Shown: positions 44,738 to 54,004 of the stretch, one piece after another
How the letters are laid out: the number at the start of each line of letters is the position of its first letter
Position numbering within the stretch: the first letter of the stretch is position 1
Origin: JAJRVM01 sp041752115
GTDB lineage: Bacteria; Planctomycetota; Planctomycetia; Pirellulales; Pirellulaceae
Direction of reading: 5' to 3'
Assembly (NCBI GenBank): GCA_041752115.1
Contig: JBGSHS010000177.1
Coordinates: 1-64,000, forward strand
DNA: 64,000 nt
Program-made: the position numbers and the translations under genes
The notes under the pieces: generated by a model
Database searches by the model: none
What the model was told of the DNA's origin: nothing
Seen by the model: only the letters and a program-made list of their open reading frames with translations

Positions 44738-45721
44738 ATGTTGAAGCGTTTGTTCCCGTTGACCATCCTACTTGTGCTTGGTGTTACCGCGGCTGCTCGG
44801 GCCGACGACGACCAGGTGCCAACTTATCTCGATCCCAAGACCGCCGGTCCCGACTATGCCATACAGGGGGAGTATGTAGGAGAGCTTTCGTCGGACGAGG
44901 CGTCTGGAAAGTGGGGAGCGCAGGTGATTGCCCTGGGTGAGGGCAAATTCGCGCTGGTCGGTTATGAAGGCGGGCTCCCAGGTGACGGCTGGCAGCGCGG
45001 CGATCGTCGTGAAACGGCCGAAGGAAAGCTCAACGGCAAGGTCGCTCGGTTCCAGGCCGACCGCTGGGACGCGGAGATCAAGAACGACGTGTTGACGGTG
45101 TTCAGCTCCGACGGCATGGCTCTGGGTACGCTGAGGAAGACCGAACGCAAGAGTCCGACTCTGGGCGCCAAGCCACCGGCCGATGCGCTGGTGTTGTTTG
45201 ATGGAAGTTCAGCCGAGCACTTTGAGCCGGCTCACATGACCGATGACAAGCTCCTGCAACCCGAGTGCAGCAGCAAAGAGGTGTTCGACGATCATACGCT
45301 GCATATCGAATTCCGCACTCCCTTCAAACCGTTGGCTCGCGGTCAGGATCGAGGGAACAGTGGCGTGTATGTGCAGAGCCGCTATGAGGTGCAGGTTCTC
45401 GACTCCTTCGGACTCGAGGGTGAGAACAACGAATGCGGCGGGATCTACTCGATCTCCAAGCCCAAGGTCAACATGTGCTTTCCTCCATTGACGTGGCAGA
45501 CGTACGATATTGACTTCACGGCCGCCCGTTATGAAGAGGGCAAGAAGGTCAAGAATGCGCGGATCACCATGCGCCACAATGGCGTCACGATTATGGAGGA
45601 TCAGGAATTGCCGCACGACACGCCCGGCAGGTTGCAGGAAGGTCCGGTCCCCGCTCCGCTCTTCCTGCAAGGGCACGGTAACCCCGTCGTGTTTCGCAAT
45701 ATCTGGGTGGTGAAGAAGTAG
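44738..45721 (+). CDS. Secreted DUF1080 (3-keto-disaccharide hydrolase-like) protein
   Basis: ATG 44738 follows AGGAG at suitable spacing and begins a signal peptide ending AARADDD. An N-terminal region of about 120 residues without a clear family is followed by the DUF1080 concanavalin-like domain from LVLFDGSS near residue 152. Its hallmarks are present: LHIEFRTPF, RGNSGVYVQSRYEVQVLDSFG near residue 205, CGGIYS, WQTYDIDF and the final FLQGHGNPVVFRNIWV. DUF1080 proteins occur in large numbers in planctomycetes; some hydrolyse 3-keto-glycosides. It stands alone, convergent with the hydrolase gene, and a purine-rich/pyrimidine-rich pair in the 150-base gap could end both transcripts. Confidence 0.87.
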   Translation: MLKRLFPLTILLVLGVTAAARADDDQVPTYLDPKTAGPDYAIQGEYVGELSSDEASGKWGAQVIALGEGKFALVGYEGGLPGDGWQRGDRRETAEGKLNGKVARFQADRWDAEIKNDVLTVFSSDGMALGTLRKTERKSPTLGAKPPADALVLFDGSSAEHFEPAHMTDDKLLQPECSSKEVFDDHTLHIEFRTPFKPLARGQDRGNSGVYVQSRYEVQVLDSFGLEGENNECGGIYSISKPKVNMCFPPLTWQTYDIDFTAARYEEGKKVKNARITMRHNGVTIMEDQELPHDTPGRLQEGPVPAPLFLQGHGNPVVFRNIWVVKK

Positions 45722-45870
45722 AATTCCGAGAGTAGTAAGTAGAGCAGGAGAAGGGAAAGTAGAGAGAAGGTTCGGCTGCGAATCGACAGCTGCGCTGGCG
45801 ATCCGCCCTCGCTGTGCTCTCGTTCGTCTCGACTTTTCCTGCTCTCCTGTTCTACCTTTTCCTGTTCTCC

Positions 45871-48171
45871 TCACTCATTCCGATCGGGCCAGTTGAGGTG
45901 TTGGTGCAGGAACTGGAAGGTCCCCTGACCGTTGATCGTGTGGGGACCGACAAACCACTCGATGGCGCATTGATCGGGTAAGCCCAGCTGTGCGGCGTAC
46001 AGTCGTCGCACCTTGGCGAATTCGTGCGCGACTTTTTCATCCGGCGCCACGGCATCGAAGTGTCCACGTTCGACCATGAACGGGCGTGGTGCGATCAAGG
46101 TGGCCATTTCCGCGTAGTTGAAAGTGCTCCCCAGGTCGAACTCGAAGATCTCGTACTCGCCCGTCCAGACATAGCTGTAATTGGAGCGCGTCGAAGCGTT
46201 TTTCCAGACCCATTCATTGAAGTCGGCGGAACAGATCGACAGGCAATAGCCTGGCACCAGCGCAGGGATCCGCATGGCGCTTTTGCCTCCGTACGACAGC
46301 CCGTAGAAGGCGATCCGCTGCGGATCGGCACCGTCGAGCGAACTGAGCCAGCGGACAATCTGTTCGTGCTGGGGGACGATCAAGGAGAAGAGGGTTTTCT
46401 TGAGAGGATTGGCTTTCCGCTGCAGCGTGCGGAACCGGTCGCCGAACAGGTAGAGGTTCTGCGGCGCGAAAGTAATGAAACCGCGTTCAGCCAGCTTGGC
46501 AGCAAAGTCGTGGTAAGCGGGGTGATCGCCAGTGAGCGTATCTTGCGGGCGGCCTTCCAGGCCATGTTGGCACACCACAACGGGTCGTTTCTCTCCCGGC
46601 TGTAGGTCTTTCGGCAGCAGCAAGACGCCATAGGCGAAGAGGTTGGGCCAGACATCCATGACCACTTCGTAGCCGGTCCACTTCGGTTGATCGTAAACGA
46701 GTCGCGAACTGACTTGTAGCGGCATCAAAGGCCGATCGAACGCACCGATGACCTCGTGGCGAAAGATGTCGCGATAGCGCTCGTTCGAAGCGCAAAACGC
46801 CTCTAGTGAACTCGTGTCCAGATCCTTCATGAAGTCGGCGCGCGTGTACTGGCATTCGCGGAGCAGCCACTGGTTGTGGTCGTCAATTTCCTGGATCATC
46901 CGCTCGGCGCGCTGCTGTATCTGCCGCGCGTCGCCTTGGTAAGCGGGTACGGGCTGAGGCTGCGCGACGACCACGTTGGCTCCCAGTCGCGTCAGTAGAG
47001 TCTGCAATGTCTGGCGTGTCAGATACGGTTCGTCACCTGCACCCGATTCGACCAGGATGATAGCGTCGCCTCCTGGAAGCTGCTCGACCAACTGGCGTGC
47101 GCGCGCGATTTCGGCTCGCACACGCGACAGATCGGGAGTGGCCAGCGTGGCCGGCGCTCCACCCTGCCCCGCGGGAATGGTCACTTCCGGACCCCGCGCC
47201 GCTTCGACAATCAGGCCACGCGGAACAATCATGCTCGCCAATTCCGCATCGCCGAACTGTTCGAGCAGTCCGAAGACATTGCGATCAATGGGCTGCTGCC
47301 AGATCTGTTCGCGCGGCTCGAAGTAACCGCTGACGCACGCCACATCGATCCGCCGATCCAGCGCAGCGGCATAGAGCGACAGCATCGCCCCTTCTCCCCA
47401 GCCGATGACGGCAATCCGCGGATCATCGCCGCCTGCTTCATGTTCGAACCAGTCAACACCGGCCATGATCTTCTGAACCTCATAGCCAATCAGATGCCGT
47501 CCCAGCTCAAAGGCACTGCGGTACAGATACTCGCGATTGCTCAGCGTGGAGCGGCCATTGCGCTGCACCAAGGTGCGATCGACCAGGGCGGGAACCAGCA
47601 CACGGCAGCCAGCTTCGGCCAATCGGCGGGCAAATTGTGACTCCGCATCGACTCCTGCGACCAGTCCACAGATCGCCTCCGGACTCTGGTCGGCGTCGGG
47701 CACGGCAATCACGTCGGCCACCGGCACGCTCCCTTGCGGCACCAGCAGAAGTCCCTCGCCGTGCACGCGACCGATCACCGGCCACCGCACGGCCGTGATC
47801 TGCACGCGGCCGTCTTGAGCCACGACGGGTCCGTACTGCGTCGTACCGACCAGCGACAATGCCTCAACGGCAAGGCGTGGATCTCTGACCCCCAGAATGT
47901 GTGCCAGTCGCTGCCGATTGGGTTCGATCGACGATTCATATGCCGCGCCCGAACTCAGATCACGGTGCCAGAACTCCGCGCGTCGCGTGACGGAGGCATC
48001 AATCTGCTGAAGGAGAAACTGATCGGCACCGGCGACAAGTCGCGAGGCAATGTCGTCATCCCACGTCAACGGCTGTGTACCCGGGAGCACCTTCGGGGGG
48101 GCCGTCTGCTCCGCAGCAATAGCCGGGCACAGAAGGCAGGAGATCAGCAGGATGGAGAGTCGGCGATACAT
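45871..48171 (-). CDS. Secreted protein with two alpha/beta-hydrolase domains
   Basis: ATG 48171 has GGAGG ten bases upstream and gives a signal peptide (LSILLISCLLCPAIA-AEQ). The 766-residue product contains two hydrolase-like halves. The first has VIGWGEGAM near residue 255, where the nucleophile position is Glu-Gly-Ala instead of Ser, so it is probably inactive. The second has VVCQHGLEGRPQ near residue 530, the nucleophile elbow FYGLSYGGKSA near residue 617, an acidic residue in VERGHFDAVAPDE near residue 700, and a His in VGPHTINGQG. It resembles planctomycete acetyl-xylan-esterase and dienelactone-hydrolase-like proteins. Role: probably ester cleavage on exported polymers; substrate unknown. 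Confidence 0.8.
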   Translation of the reverse strand: MYRRLSILLISCLLCPAIAAEQTAPPKVLPGTQPLTWDDDIASRLVAGADQFLLQQIDASVTRRAEFWHRDLSSGAAYESSIEPNRQRLAHILGVRDPRLAVEALSLVGTTQYGPVVAQDGRVQITAVRWPVIGRVHGEGLLLVPQGSVPVADVIAVPDADQSPEAICGLVAGVDAESQFARRLAEAGCRVLVPALVDRTLVQRNGRSTLSNREYLYRSAFELGRHLIGYEVQKIMAGVDWFEHEAGGDDPRIAVIGWGEGAMLSLYAAALDRRIDVACVSGYFEPREQIWQQPIDRNVFGLLEQFGDAELASMIVPRGLIVEAARGPEVTIPAGQGGAPATLATPDLSRVRAEIARARQLVEQLPGGDAIILVESGAGDEPYLTRQTLQTLLTRLGANVVVAQPQPVPAYQGDARQIQQRAERMIQEIDDHNQWLLRECQYTRADFMKDLDTSSLEAFCASNERYRDIFRHEVIGAFDRPLMPLQVSSRLVYDQPKWTGYEVVMDVWPNLFAYGVLLLPKDLQPGEKRPVVVCQHGLEGRPQDTLTGDHPAYHDFAAKLAERGFITFAPQNLYLFGDRFRTLQRKANPLKKTLFSLIVPQHEQIVRWLSSLDGADPQRIAFYGLSYGGKSAMRIPALVPGYCLSICSADFNEWVWKNASTRSNYSYVWTGEYEIFEFDLGSTFNYAEMATLIAPRPFMVERGHFDAVAPDEKVAHEFAKVRRLYAAQLGLPDQCAIEWFVGPHTINGQGTFQFLHQHLNWPDRNE

Positions 48172-48739
48172 TGTGGTTTTCCTCCGGAGAACTGGCCCGC
48201 AGCCCGCAGACATGGATGCGCGAATCGCATGATGGCACCTTTACGCTGCAGTGTCCGTTTTACCCCAATTTCATTGCGAGAACATGCCGGAGCCGGCGGT
48301 TTTTCCCTTGCCTCAACCTGCTGCTGCTCGCTTCCCACTCTGCTGTTCAGGGCTCCGCTGATCAGGCAGTTGAGCAGAGGTGGGGCGTCTTTGGGGAGGC
48401 GACTGGATAGAATTGTTCATTCACTTTGTAGCAGCTTTCTGTTAGGCTCAAAGGAGATGGAATAACCGGCTGTTTGGGGCGAAGCGGCAGGAGCTCCACC
48501 GAACCCCTTCACTTCCGGGCGGTCCTCACCCGCTCAGCCAGACCGGAGGCAGCCGGTTCTGGTCATGGTAACCTTAAACGACTTATCAGGACGCTACTGG
48601 ACCGTCATCGCGACGTGACGCAAGGAATCCGTCGAGCCCGGGCAAGTGCCGGCGGCTCACCTAACGACCACGGATGATGATCACCCTCTGCGGCGGAATA
48701 CGACCGATGTGGAAAGAACCTGCTGATCCTTCATCAACG
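48172..48739. other. Divergent intergenic region
   Basis: It separates the divergent hydrolase and the next gene. AAAGGAG at about 48450 is followed by an ATG that stops after two codons, so it marks no gene. No repeat of the families seen elsewhere and no clear promoter pair was found. Confidence 0.4.
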
Positions 48740-49477
48740 ATGTCCGACACAACCTCTCCCGTGCCAGCGTCCGATCCTCAAACTTCCGTCGGCAATCCCG
48801 TGCGTGTCAGGGTGCGGATCATACGTCCCGACGGATCGTCGCGCGATGTGAACGTGGCCGGCCATTTTCGCGAAGAGCACCTTTGTTCACTCGTCGATGA
48901 CGAGCTCTGTCAGCTGGAGGACGGCGAAGCGTTGATCTTGCACTTGTTTCATCCCGATGAGGAGCTCACCCATTCGTTGAAGAAACGGTGGCGTGAGGGG
49001 ATGTCAGACAATCGCCGTGTCTCGGTCCGCGAGGTGCTCGGGCCAACAAATGACCCGGGCCAAGTGGCTTCGCAGCTGGATCGCATTAAAGAACGCATGG
49101 CCAAGGGAGAACGGATCAACCTGGCCATCCGGTCACCTCGCGTCGCCCAAGCGGCCCGCGATGAGTTGCGAAAACTGCTGTTGATCAGTCAGCAGTTCGA
49201 AGAATCGCTGCTCAACGTCTGGGTACACGGCAGCGAGGAACAACAGCGGAAGATCCTGGGCCATTTGGAGGGTGCCGGCATGGTCCGCGCACAGGACTAC
49301 AGCGAGTTTGTCCAACGGCACTCCGACCGCCGGTGGCGAGCGCCGTGGCTGGACGTCGAGGTGCCGAAGCACGCCAAGAGGCCGAAGCGGCGGCGACCAA
49401 GAATCAAGAGCTCACAAGAAGCTGTCGCCGAATGGATCAAACGCGTCGAAGAGGGACGAGATCACGCGGCGGAATAG
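48740..49477 (+). CDS. Hypothetical charged cytosolic protein
   Basis: The start is uncertain: ATG 48740 (MSDTTSPVPAS), ATG 48707 and ATG 48674 are all in frame, and none has a clear ribosome binding site. The first third has a beta-rich motif around RVRVRIIRPDGSSRDV that looks like a small ubiquitin-like or FHA-like sheet. The middle is helical and acidic (HLFHPDEELTHSLKKRWREG, then QLDRIKERMAKGERIN). The C-terminus is a strongly basic linker (KHAKRPKRRRPRIK) and a short helix. No signal peptide or membrane segment is present. I do not recognise a family; the basic tail could bind nucleic acid. Confidence 0.6.
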   Translation: MSDTTSPVPASDPQTSVGNPVRVRVRIIRPDGSSRDVNVAGHFREEHLCSLVDDELCQLEDGEALILHLFHPDEELTHSLKKRWREGMSDNRRVSVREVLGPTNDPGQVASQLDRIKERMAKGERINLAIRSPRVAQAARDELRKLLLISQQFEESLLNVWVHGSEEQQRKILGHLEGAGMVRAQDYSEFVQRHSDRRWRAPWLDVEVPKHAKRPKRRRPRIKSSQEAVAEWIKRVEEGRDHAAE

Positions 49478-50035
49478 GAGCTGTGGTCGGTCGGCGATTG
49501 CGCCCCCACCAGACTGCTCACTCGCCCCCAGCGCGATCCGGGATCGGTTCAAGGCGGTGGGGAACGCTTTGAAGAGCACCTCCGCTTCGACGCGAGGGAA
49601 CAACGAATTCGGCGTTTCTCTGGCAGCCACGCTCGCCCAGCGCGTGGGAATCCAGCCAAACACCGAAGTTGTTTCTCCCGCGATCCCTGGACATTGGACA
49701 TTCCTGGTTCGATATTCTGCGGTTCAGTCGTACTGAGCCGCGCACCATCGCCCGCGAGTAGCCGGTGCCGGGAGCGATTTCACAGGTGGAGGCCGCCGGC
49801 CTGAGTCCTCAACCACAGAATATCGAATGTCCAACCGCAGAATGTCGAAGGAAGAGAAGCCGGCCAACGTCCGAAGTTGTTCTTCCCGCGATCCTTAGCC
49901 AGTCGCAATGGGTGCGCAGCGGCCAACGGGCGTCTGGCCACTGGCTTCACTCGTGCGACATGTGCGAGCGCCAACCAGCTGCGACACTGGCAAAGCCAGT
50001 GGCGCCCAATGCCGTGAGTCCAGCGTTGACAGAGC
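49478..50035. repeat. Repeat-filled intergenic region
   Basis: It contains the inverted copy of the CCACGCTC palindromic repeat (49591-49650), a complete TTGGACATTCC/TATTCTGCGGTT unit (49694-49724), two inverted partial copies of the same (49811-49850), and ACTGGC-AAA-GCCAGT (49984-50002), the inverse of the hairpin at 19017. No gene is supported. Confidence 0.75.
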
Positions 50036-51565
50036 CTAGGTGGTCAGCGCCGCTCGAGCGCGCTGGATCAGGCTGTTGTCCCGGTCTCCCGACCCGCGCA
50101 GGTTGAACACCGCGGTCGCCAGATACTTGTCGCGCCAGAGGGGGCTCACGTGGTAATAATCCTCCAGGACCGCCGAACTGAACTTGTAGTCGTGCGAATC
50201 GGTTCCCTTCACGAAGATCAGACGTCTCGCTTCATCGACCAGCAGTTCGGCCGGCTGCCGCTGCAGATAGCCCAGCACCTGTCCGGCCGCCGCGAGGCGA
50301 TCGCTGTCAATGGAGGCAAAAATCTCGCTGATCTGTTCGCTCGGCGTCCGATCGGACTCGATCGAAGCCAATTGCTCGAGCGGCTGCTGCCGCACATCGC
50401 CGCGGCGCCGCATCGACTCTCGGAACAGCGGCAGGAACGCCGCGTTCTGCAGCAGCAGCATGCGGCGTGTCCTGTCGTCGCCACTTGTGGCAAACGCATA
50501 CCGCAGAGCATTGGAGGAGGTCACGGCATGCAGCGCCACGATTCCTGGCTGCCGCATCAATAATTCTCCTGCTCCGCAAAAGAGCCCGTCCCAAATCGAC
50601 TGCGGCGCTACTCCTCGATTGAGCATCTCAACAGCCGCGCTGCAGGCGTCTTCCGATGAGCTGCTGCGTAGCACCGTTAACAGCTCCTCAGTAGCCGCCG
50701 CATCGGGCTTGCCGTCGAGCCACTGGTCACTGATCTGCCCCACTCGTTCGGTATTACGCCGACCAGCTCGATCCGCGTCCAGATCGCTCTGCGCCGGATT
50801 CGGTTCACCTTCGTGGTTCAACAGCGCATAGGCCAACGACCGCAAGACCGGCTCAGCGTGCTGCCAGCCGATGCAATCGAGCGTTCGCCTGGCATTCGAC
50901 ACGTAGATCGCCTTGTGCCCGATCGAGCGAAAGTCCCGGCAACCGAAACGATAGAAGAGTTCCCAGATGTCGTTTGCGCCTGCCGATCGAGCCAAGGCCG
51001 CGACGGCCGCGTCGGCGGCCGCTTCATCCCACCGTTCCATGGCCTGCACAAATGCCTCGCGCGCTCCACTCGCCGGCGGAAGAGCCGATTCGTCGACCGG
51101 CTGCATCGTCCAGTTCCCTTCCCGTTCGTCTCGGGCCTGGGCTTCCTTGAAATAGTCCAACGCCCAGAAGATCGGCAGCCAGCGATCCTCGTCAGGCGAA
51201 GCCAGGCTGGCCAGATGCGCCGAATTGACGACCAGTACCGCATGGAACTTGAACCCAACGCTCGGCCGAGGCTGGACATTGCGCACTCCGGAAAGCAACA
51301 ATGCGGCCACCACCTCCTGATACGAAAGACCACCCCGAATGCGCTCAGCAAACTCCTCCAGAACACGCTCACGCGGCGTTTCCTCCAGCACTTGTACCAA
51401 CGGCTCAATCTCGGGCCGAAACGCCACTCTCCCCGACAGCCTCTCGCCATCACGGCTCGACACGGGAGGAAGTCCGGCAAGAAGTGTCCGCGCCTCCATG
51501 CCGGCCAACGCGCCAGCCATGGCAGCGTGACTGAGGAACTGACGACGACTCGTTCGTATAGCCAT
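50036..51565 (-). CDS. Tat-exported protein of unknown function
   Basis: The 509-residue product begins with a Tat motif (TSRRQFLSHAAMAGALAG). The body is mostly alpha-helical. Segments such as GVRNVQPRPSVGFKFHAVLVVNSAHLAS (positions about 95-122) and WLPIFWALDYFKEAQARDE near residue 140 are typical of a planctomycete-restricted family I know only as uncharacterised. Paired His residues recur: KFHAVL, NSAHLAS, IGHKAIY near residue 215, IVALHAV near residue 345 and DSHDYKF near residue 465, so metal or heme binding is possible. The promoter side holds no clear motif. Function unknown. Confidence 0.75.
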   Translation of the reverse strand: MAIRTSRRQFLSHAAMAGALAGMEARTLLAGLPPVSSRDGERLSGRVAFRPEIEPLVQVLEETPRERVLEEFAERIRGGLSYQEVVAALLLSGVRNVQPRPSVGFKFHAVLVVNSAHLASLASPDEDRWLPIFWALDYFKEAQARDEREGNWTMQPVDESALPPASGAREAFVQAMERWDEAAADAAVAALARSAGANDIWELFYRFGCRDFRSIGHKAIYVSNARRTLDCIGWQHAEPVLRSLAYALLNHEGEPNPAQSDLDADRAGRRNTERVGQISDQWLDGKPDAAATEELLTVLRSSSSEDACSAAVEMLNRGVAPQSIWDGLFCGAGELLMRQPGIVALHAVTSSNALRYAFATSGDDRTRRMLLLQNAAFLPLFRESMRRRGDVRQQPLEQLASIESDRTPSEQISEIFASIDSDRLAAAGQVLGYLQRQPAELLVDEARRLIFVKGTDSHDYKFSSAVLEDYYHVSPLWRDKYLATAVFNLRGSGDRDNSLIQRARAALTT

Positions 51566-51919
51566 AAATCACCTGCATGATCGTCACGAAATGCGGCAGC
51601 ATTGCCTAAATGATTTATAGCGCTCACCGGACACCCAACAACCGCCCCCCCCAAACCAGCCCTTGCGTTTGGCGTCTCCTGCCCGTGCCCCTGCTCCTGC
51701 TCAGCGCCAGCGGTGCTCGTGCTCGATTCACCCGGCAGACAGCCCAGCCATCAAAAAAGTAGCCGCACAAGACGCGGCCGAACCTGCGCGACTGGGCCCG
51801 CTCGTGGAAGAGCTTATCGAGTACGAGCACGAGTACGAGTTCGAGCACGAGCACGAACGAAAACCCGAAATGCCTGGCCTGGCGAACCCGTTCCCGTTCA
51901 ACCTTGCGTGTGAAGGCCC
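51566..51919. other. Intergenic region with a GAG-rich hexanucleotide tract
   Basis: At about 51820-51861 the sequence is built from GAGTAC, GAGCAC and GAGTTC units in tandem. Read on the plus strand it gives alternating Glu with Tyr, His or Phe inside an 86-codon frame (51663-51923) that overlaps the lipoprotein gene and lacks a start signal; I treat this as a microsatellite, not a gene. Confidence 0.6.
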
Positions 51920-52561
51920 CTAGCGCGCATAGGAGAATCCCCAGCTGACGCCGGGCCGACGATAATAGTAGCGCGGGGGCGGAGGATGACGATAGTAGTA
52001 GGGAGGTGCACTCCAATAGTGCGGCACGACGTACGTCTCCTCAACCACAACCGGCGGAGTGCTTGCTACTGAAGCGATCGAAGCCTGCTGCATGGCGTTG
52101 ATAACATTCTCGCTCACGCCTTGATCGTGCAGTCGAATGATGTCGCCAGGCGTGAGAGGCGCCGCAACTCCATTAGCGCGGATGTGGTTGATGATCACGT
52201 CGTCGCTCAGACCAGATGTGACCATGGTCGTCACATCGTTCGTCGTGACGGCATTAACCATCCGACGTCCCGTCTTCGCTTCGATCAGCGCCTGGCGGCG
52301 AGCGACTTCTTCATCCATCGAATCGCCGATCACCGCGCCGCTCAATGCTCCGACCGCCCCTCCCAACAAAGCGCCACCCGCTGCATTGCCGTTGTTGCCG
52401 CCAATCGCCGCCCCAGCCAAGCCACCCGCCAGGCCGCCCAGAGCAGCTCCTTTGTCCGCGTAATACGGAGATTTGCACCCCACCGAACTGGCGAGCACCA
52501 GGACACCGATGATCAGCAACTGCCTGACCACGACGAACCGGCCTCCGGCCATTCGTTGCAT
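51920..52561 (-). CDS. Glycine-zipper lipoprotein
   Basis: The start is most likely at 52561 or 52552; the longer frame runs through repeat DNA. A signal with lipobox SSVGC at about residue 29 makes it a lipoprotein. A glycine-zipper follows (GGLAGGLAGAAIGGNNGNAAGG, about residues 43-64, then GGAVGALSGAVIGD), like outer-membrane Rcp/YmgG-type proteins. The middle part has a recurring LxxxDVIxHIRANGV pattern, seen in other planctomycete glycine-zipper proteins. The end is rich in Pro and Tyr (PPYYYRHPPPPRYYYRR). Probably an envelope protein with structural or stress role. Confidence 0.82.
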   Translation of the reverse strand: MQRMAGGRFVVVRQLLIIGVLVLASSVGCKSPYYADKGAALGGLAGGLAGAAIGGNNGNAAGGALLGGAVGALSGAVIGDSMDEEVARRQALIEAKTGRRMVNAVTTNDVTTMVTSGLSDDVIINHIRANGVAAPLTPGDIIRLHDQGVSENVINAMQQASIASVASTPPVVVEETYVVPHYWSAPPYYYRHPPPPRYYYRRPGVSWGFSYAR

Positions 52562-52796
52562 CGCCCGGAGGCCGGTGTGCTGTTCAGAAGACCTCGCTGC
52601 GAAAAGGACATACTCGGGTCCTTGGATCATATGGCTGAATGGCTTCATCGTTGCTGCGTCCCACCCGACAATCTGTGGTCTGCTGAGGATCGCCCGGCCC
52701 TGCGCACAGACGATCCCCCGACTGGAAAAAGGCATCGGATGCTCGCAGGAACACCACGGGAGGTCAATCCCAAATATCCACCCCTGCAGCAGGGTC

Positions 52797-53708
52797 GGGA
52801 GCACGAGACCTGAGAGCTCGTGCGGCCGGCAGTTGTTATCGTCGCGGCTCGTTGCTGCGAACAAGGACAGGCCGCTGGGAAGTGGTGGGGGCAATAGGGA
52901 ATGCGACAATGCAACAATGTAACAATGCAACAATGAGCTACGGTAACGCTCCCGCTGCAGTGATTCTGGTCCTGGCCCAGCTTGCTTCTTCCCCTTGGGC
53001 ATTGGACATTCCGTGTTGGATATTCTGCGGTTCAGACGGCTGGAATCGCTGCACGTCGGGTTTCGGTCTCTGTGCGGCCGGCAGTTGTTATCGTCGCGGT
53101 TCGCCGCAACGGACAAGAACTCACCGCAATGGACAAGGACAGGCCGCTGGGAAGTGGTCGGGGCAATAGGGAATGCTGCAATGCGACAATGCTGCAATGC
53201 GACAATGTCATGGAGAGTCGAAAAATGGAGAGAGCAACGCCGGAAGGTCCGATGTGTGTGGGTGACAATTTGCCCAAGCGCATGAACCGCAGAATATCCA
53301 ACCAGGAATGTCCCATGTCGAAGTGAGGGCCGGTGATGAATGATCATCTGCCGACCAACCATTCTGTACCGCACTCGACACGAGAGCAACCTTGCGCATT
53401 GTGGCATTGTGGCATTGTCGCATTGTGGCATTCCCTATTCATCCACGACTTCCCAGCGGCGTGTCCCTGCCGGCAGCGGCGAGGCACTCCGATCGCTGCT
53501 GCCCCCAGGCCATTTCCCGCGGCGGGCCAGGACACGCCTGATGGAAGTGGCAGCAGGAGTAGGGAATGCCACAATGCAGCAATGCGACAATGCCACAATG
53601 AGCTACGGCGAGGCGGTGAGGCTGCAGCGTGTCTGGTCCTGGCCCAGCCAGATTCTTCCCCTTGGACATTCGACCTTCCGTGTTCGGTATTCTGCGGTTC
53701 AGACGGCT
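52797..53708. repeat. Composite repeat with octanucleotide arrays, locus 2
   Basis: Modules of the 22.3-22.9 kb repeat recur in the same order: GTGCGGCCGGC (52819, 53072), then GCTGGGAAGTGGT and AATAGGG, then AATGCNNC octamer arrays at 52900-52934, 53172-53207 and 53565-53600, and inverted at 53393-53434. After two arrays comes AATGAGCTACGG, about 60 bp with GGTCCTGGCCCAGC, and a TTGGACATT...TATTCTGCGGTT unit (53002-53032, 53662-53699); an inverted unit lies at 53285-53315. This joins two repeat families in one element. No gene is supported between 52562 and 54004. Confidence 0.85.
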
Positions 53709-54004
53709 GGAGTGGAGCGATCGGCTGCGTGCCATGACACATGGACCACATCCCCCGACGAACGCAAATCGTCGTCTCGCGTGGTCAAAGTCACGTGCTT
53801 GCCGCACGCACCGATCTATCCCAGAATGGAGTGGTGCTGATGCCCGGACGAATGCCGAAGGCAGAGGTTCGTCGTGAAGAAGTACGTACGGCTTGCGGGT
53901 TCGTCATGTCTCATTTTCTCCTGAGTCATTCCAAGCAGATGTCGCGGAATCGAACTCGCTCGTGCGAGGCGTTTCCCCAGGGCATTCGCGCGTGATGAGG
54001 AGTG
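53709..54004. other. Upstream region of the ABC exporter genes
   Basis: No gene or repeat of the families above was found. The end holds GAGGAG just before the exporter start. The likely promoter of the two-gene unit must lie here or in the repeat upstream. Confidence 0.35.

Noticed and set aside
51663..51923. Glu/His/Tyr-rich 86-codon frame
   Set aside because: Made by a hexanucleotide tract, overlaps the lipoprotein gene and lacks a ribosome binding site.
52562..53431. N-terminal extension of the glycine-zipper protein to 503 residues
   Set aside because: The extra 290 codons run through repeat DNA; the lipoprotein signal begins near residue 294 of that frame.
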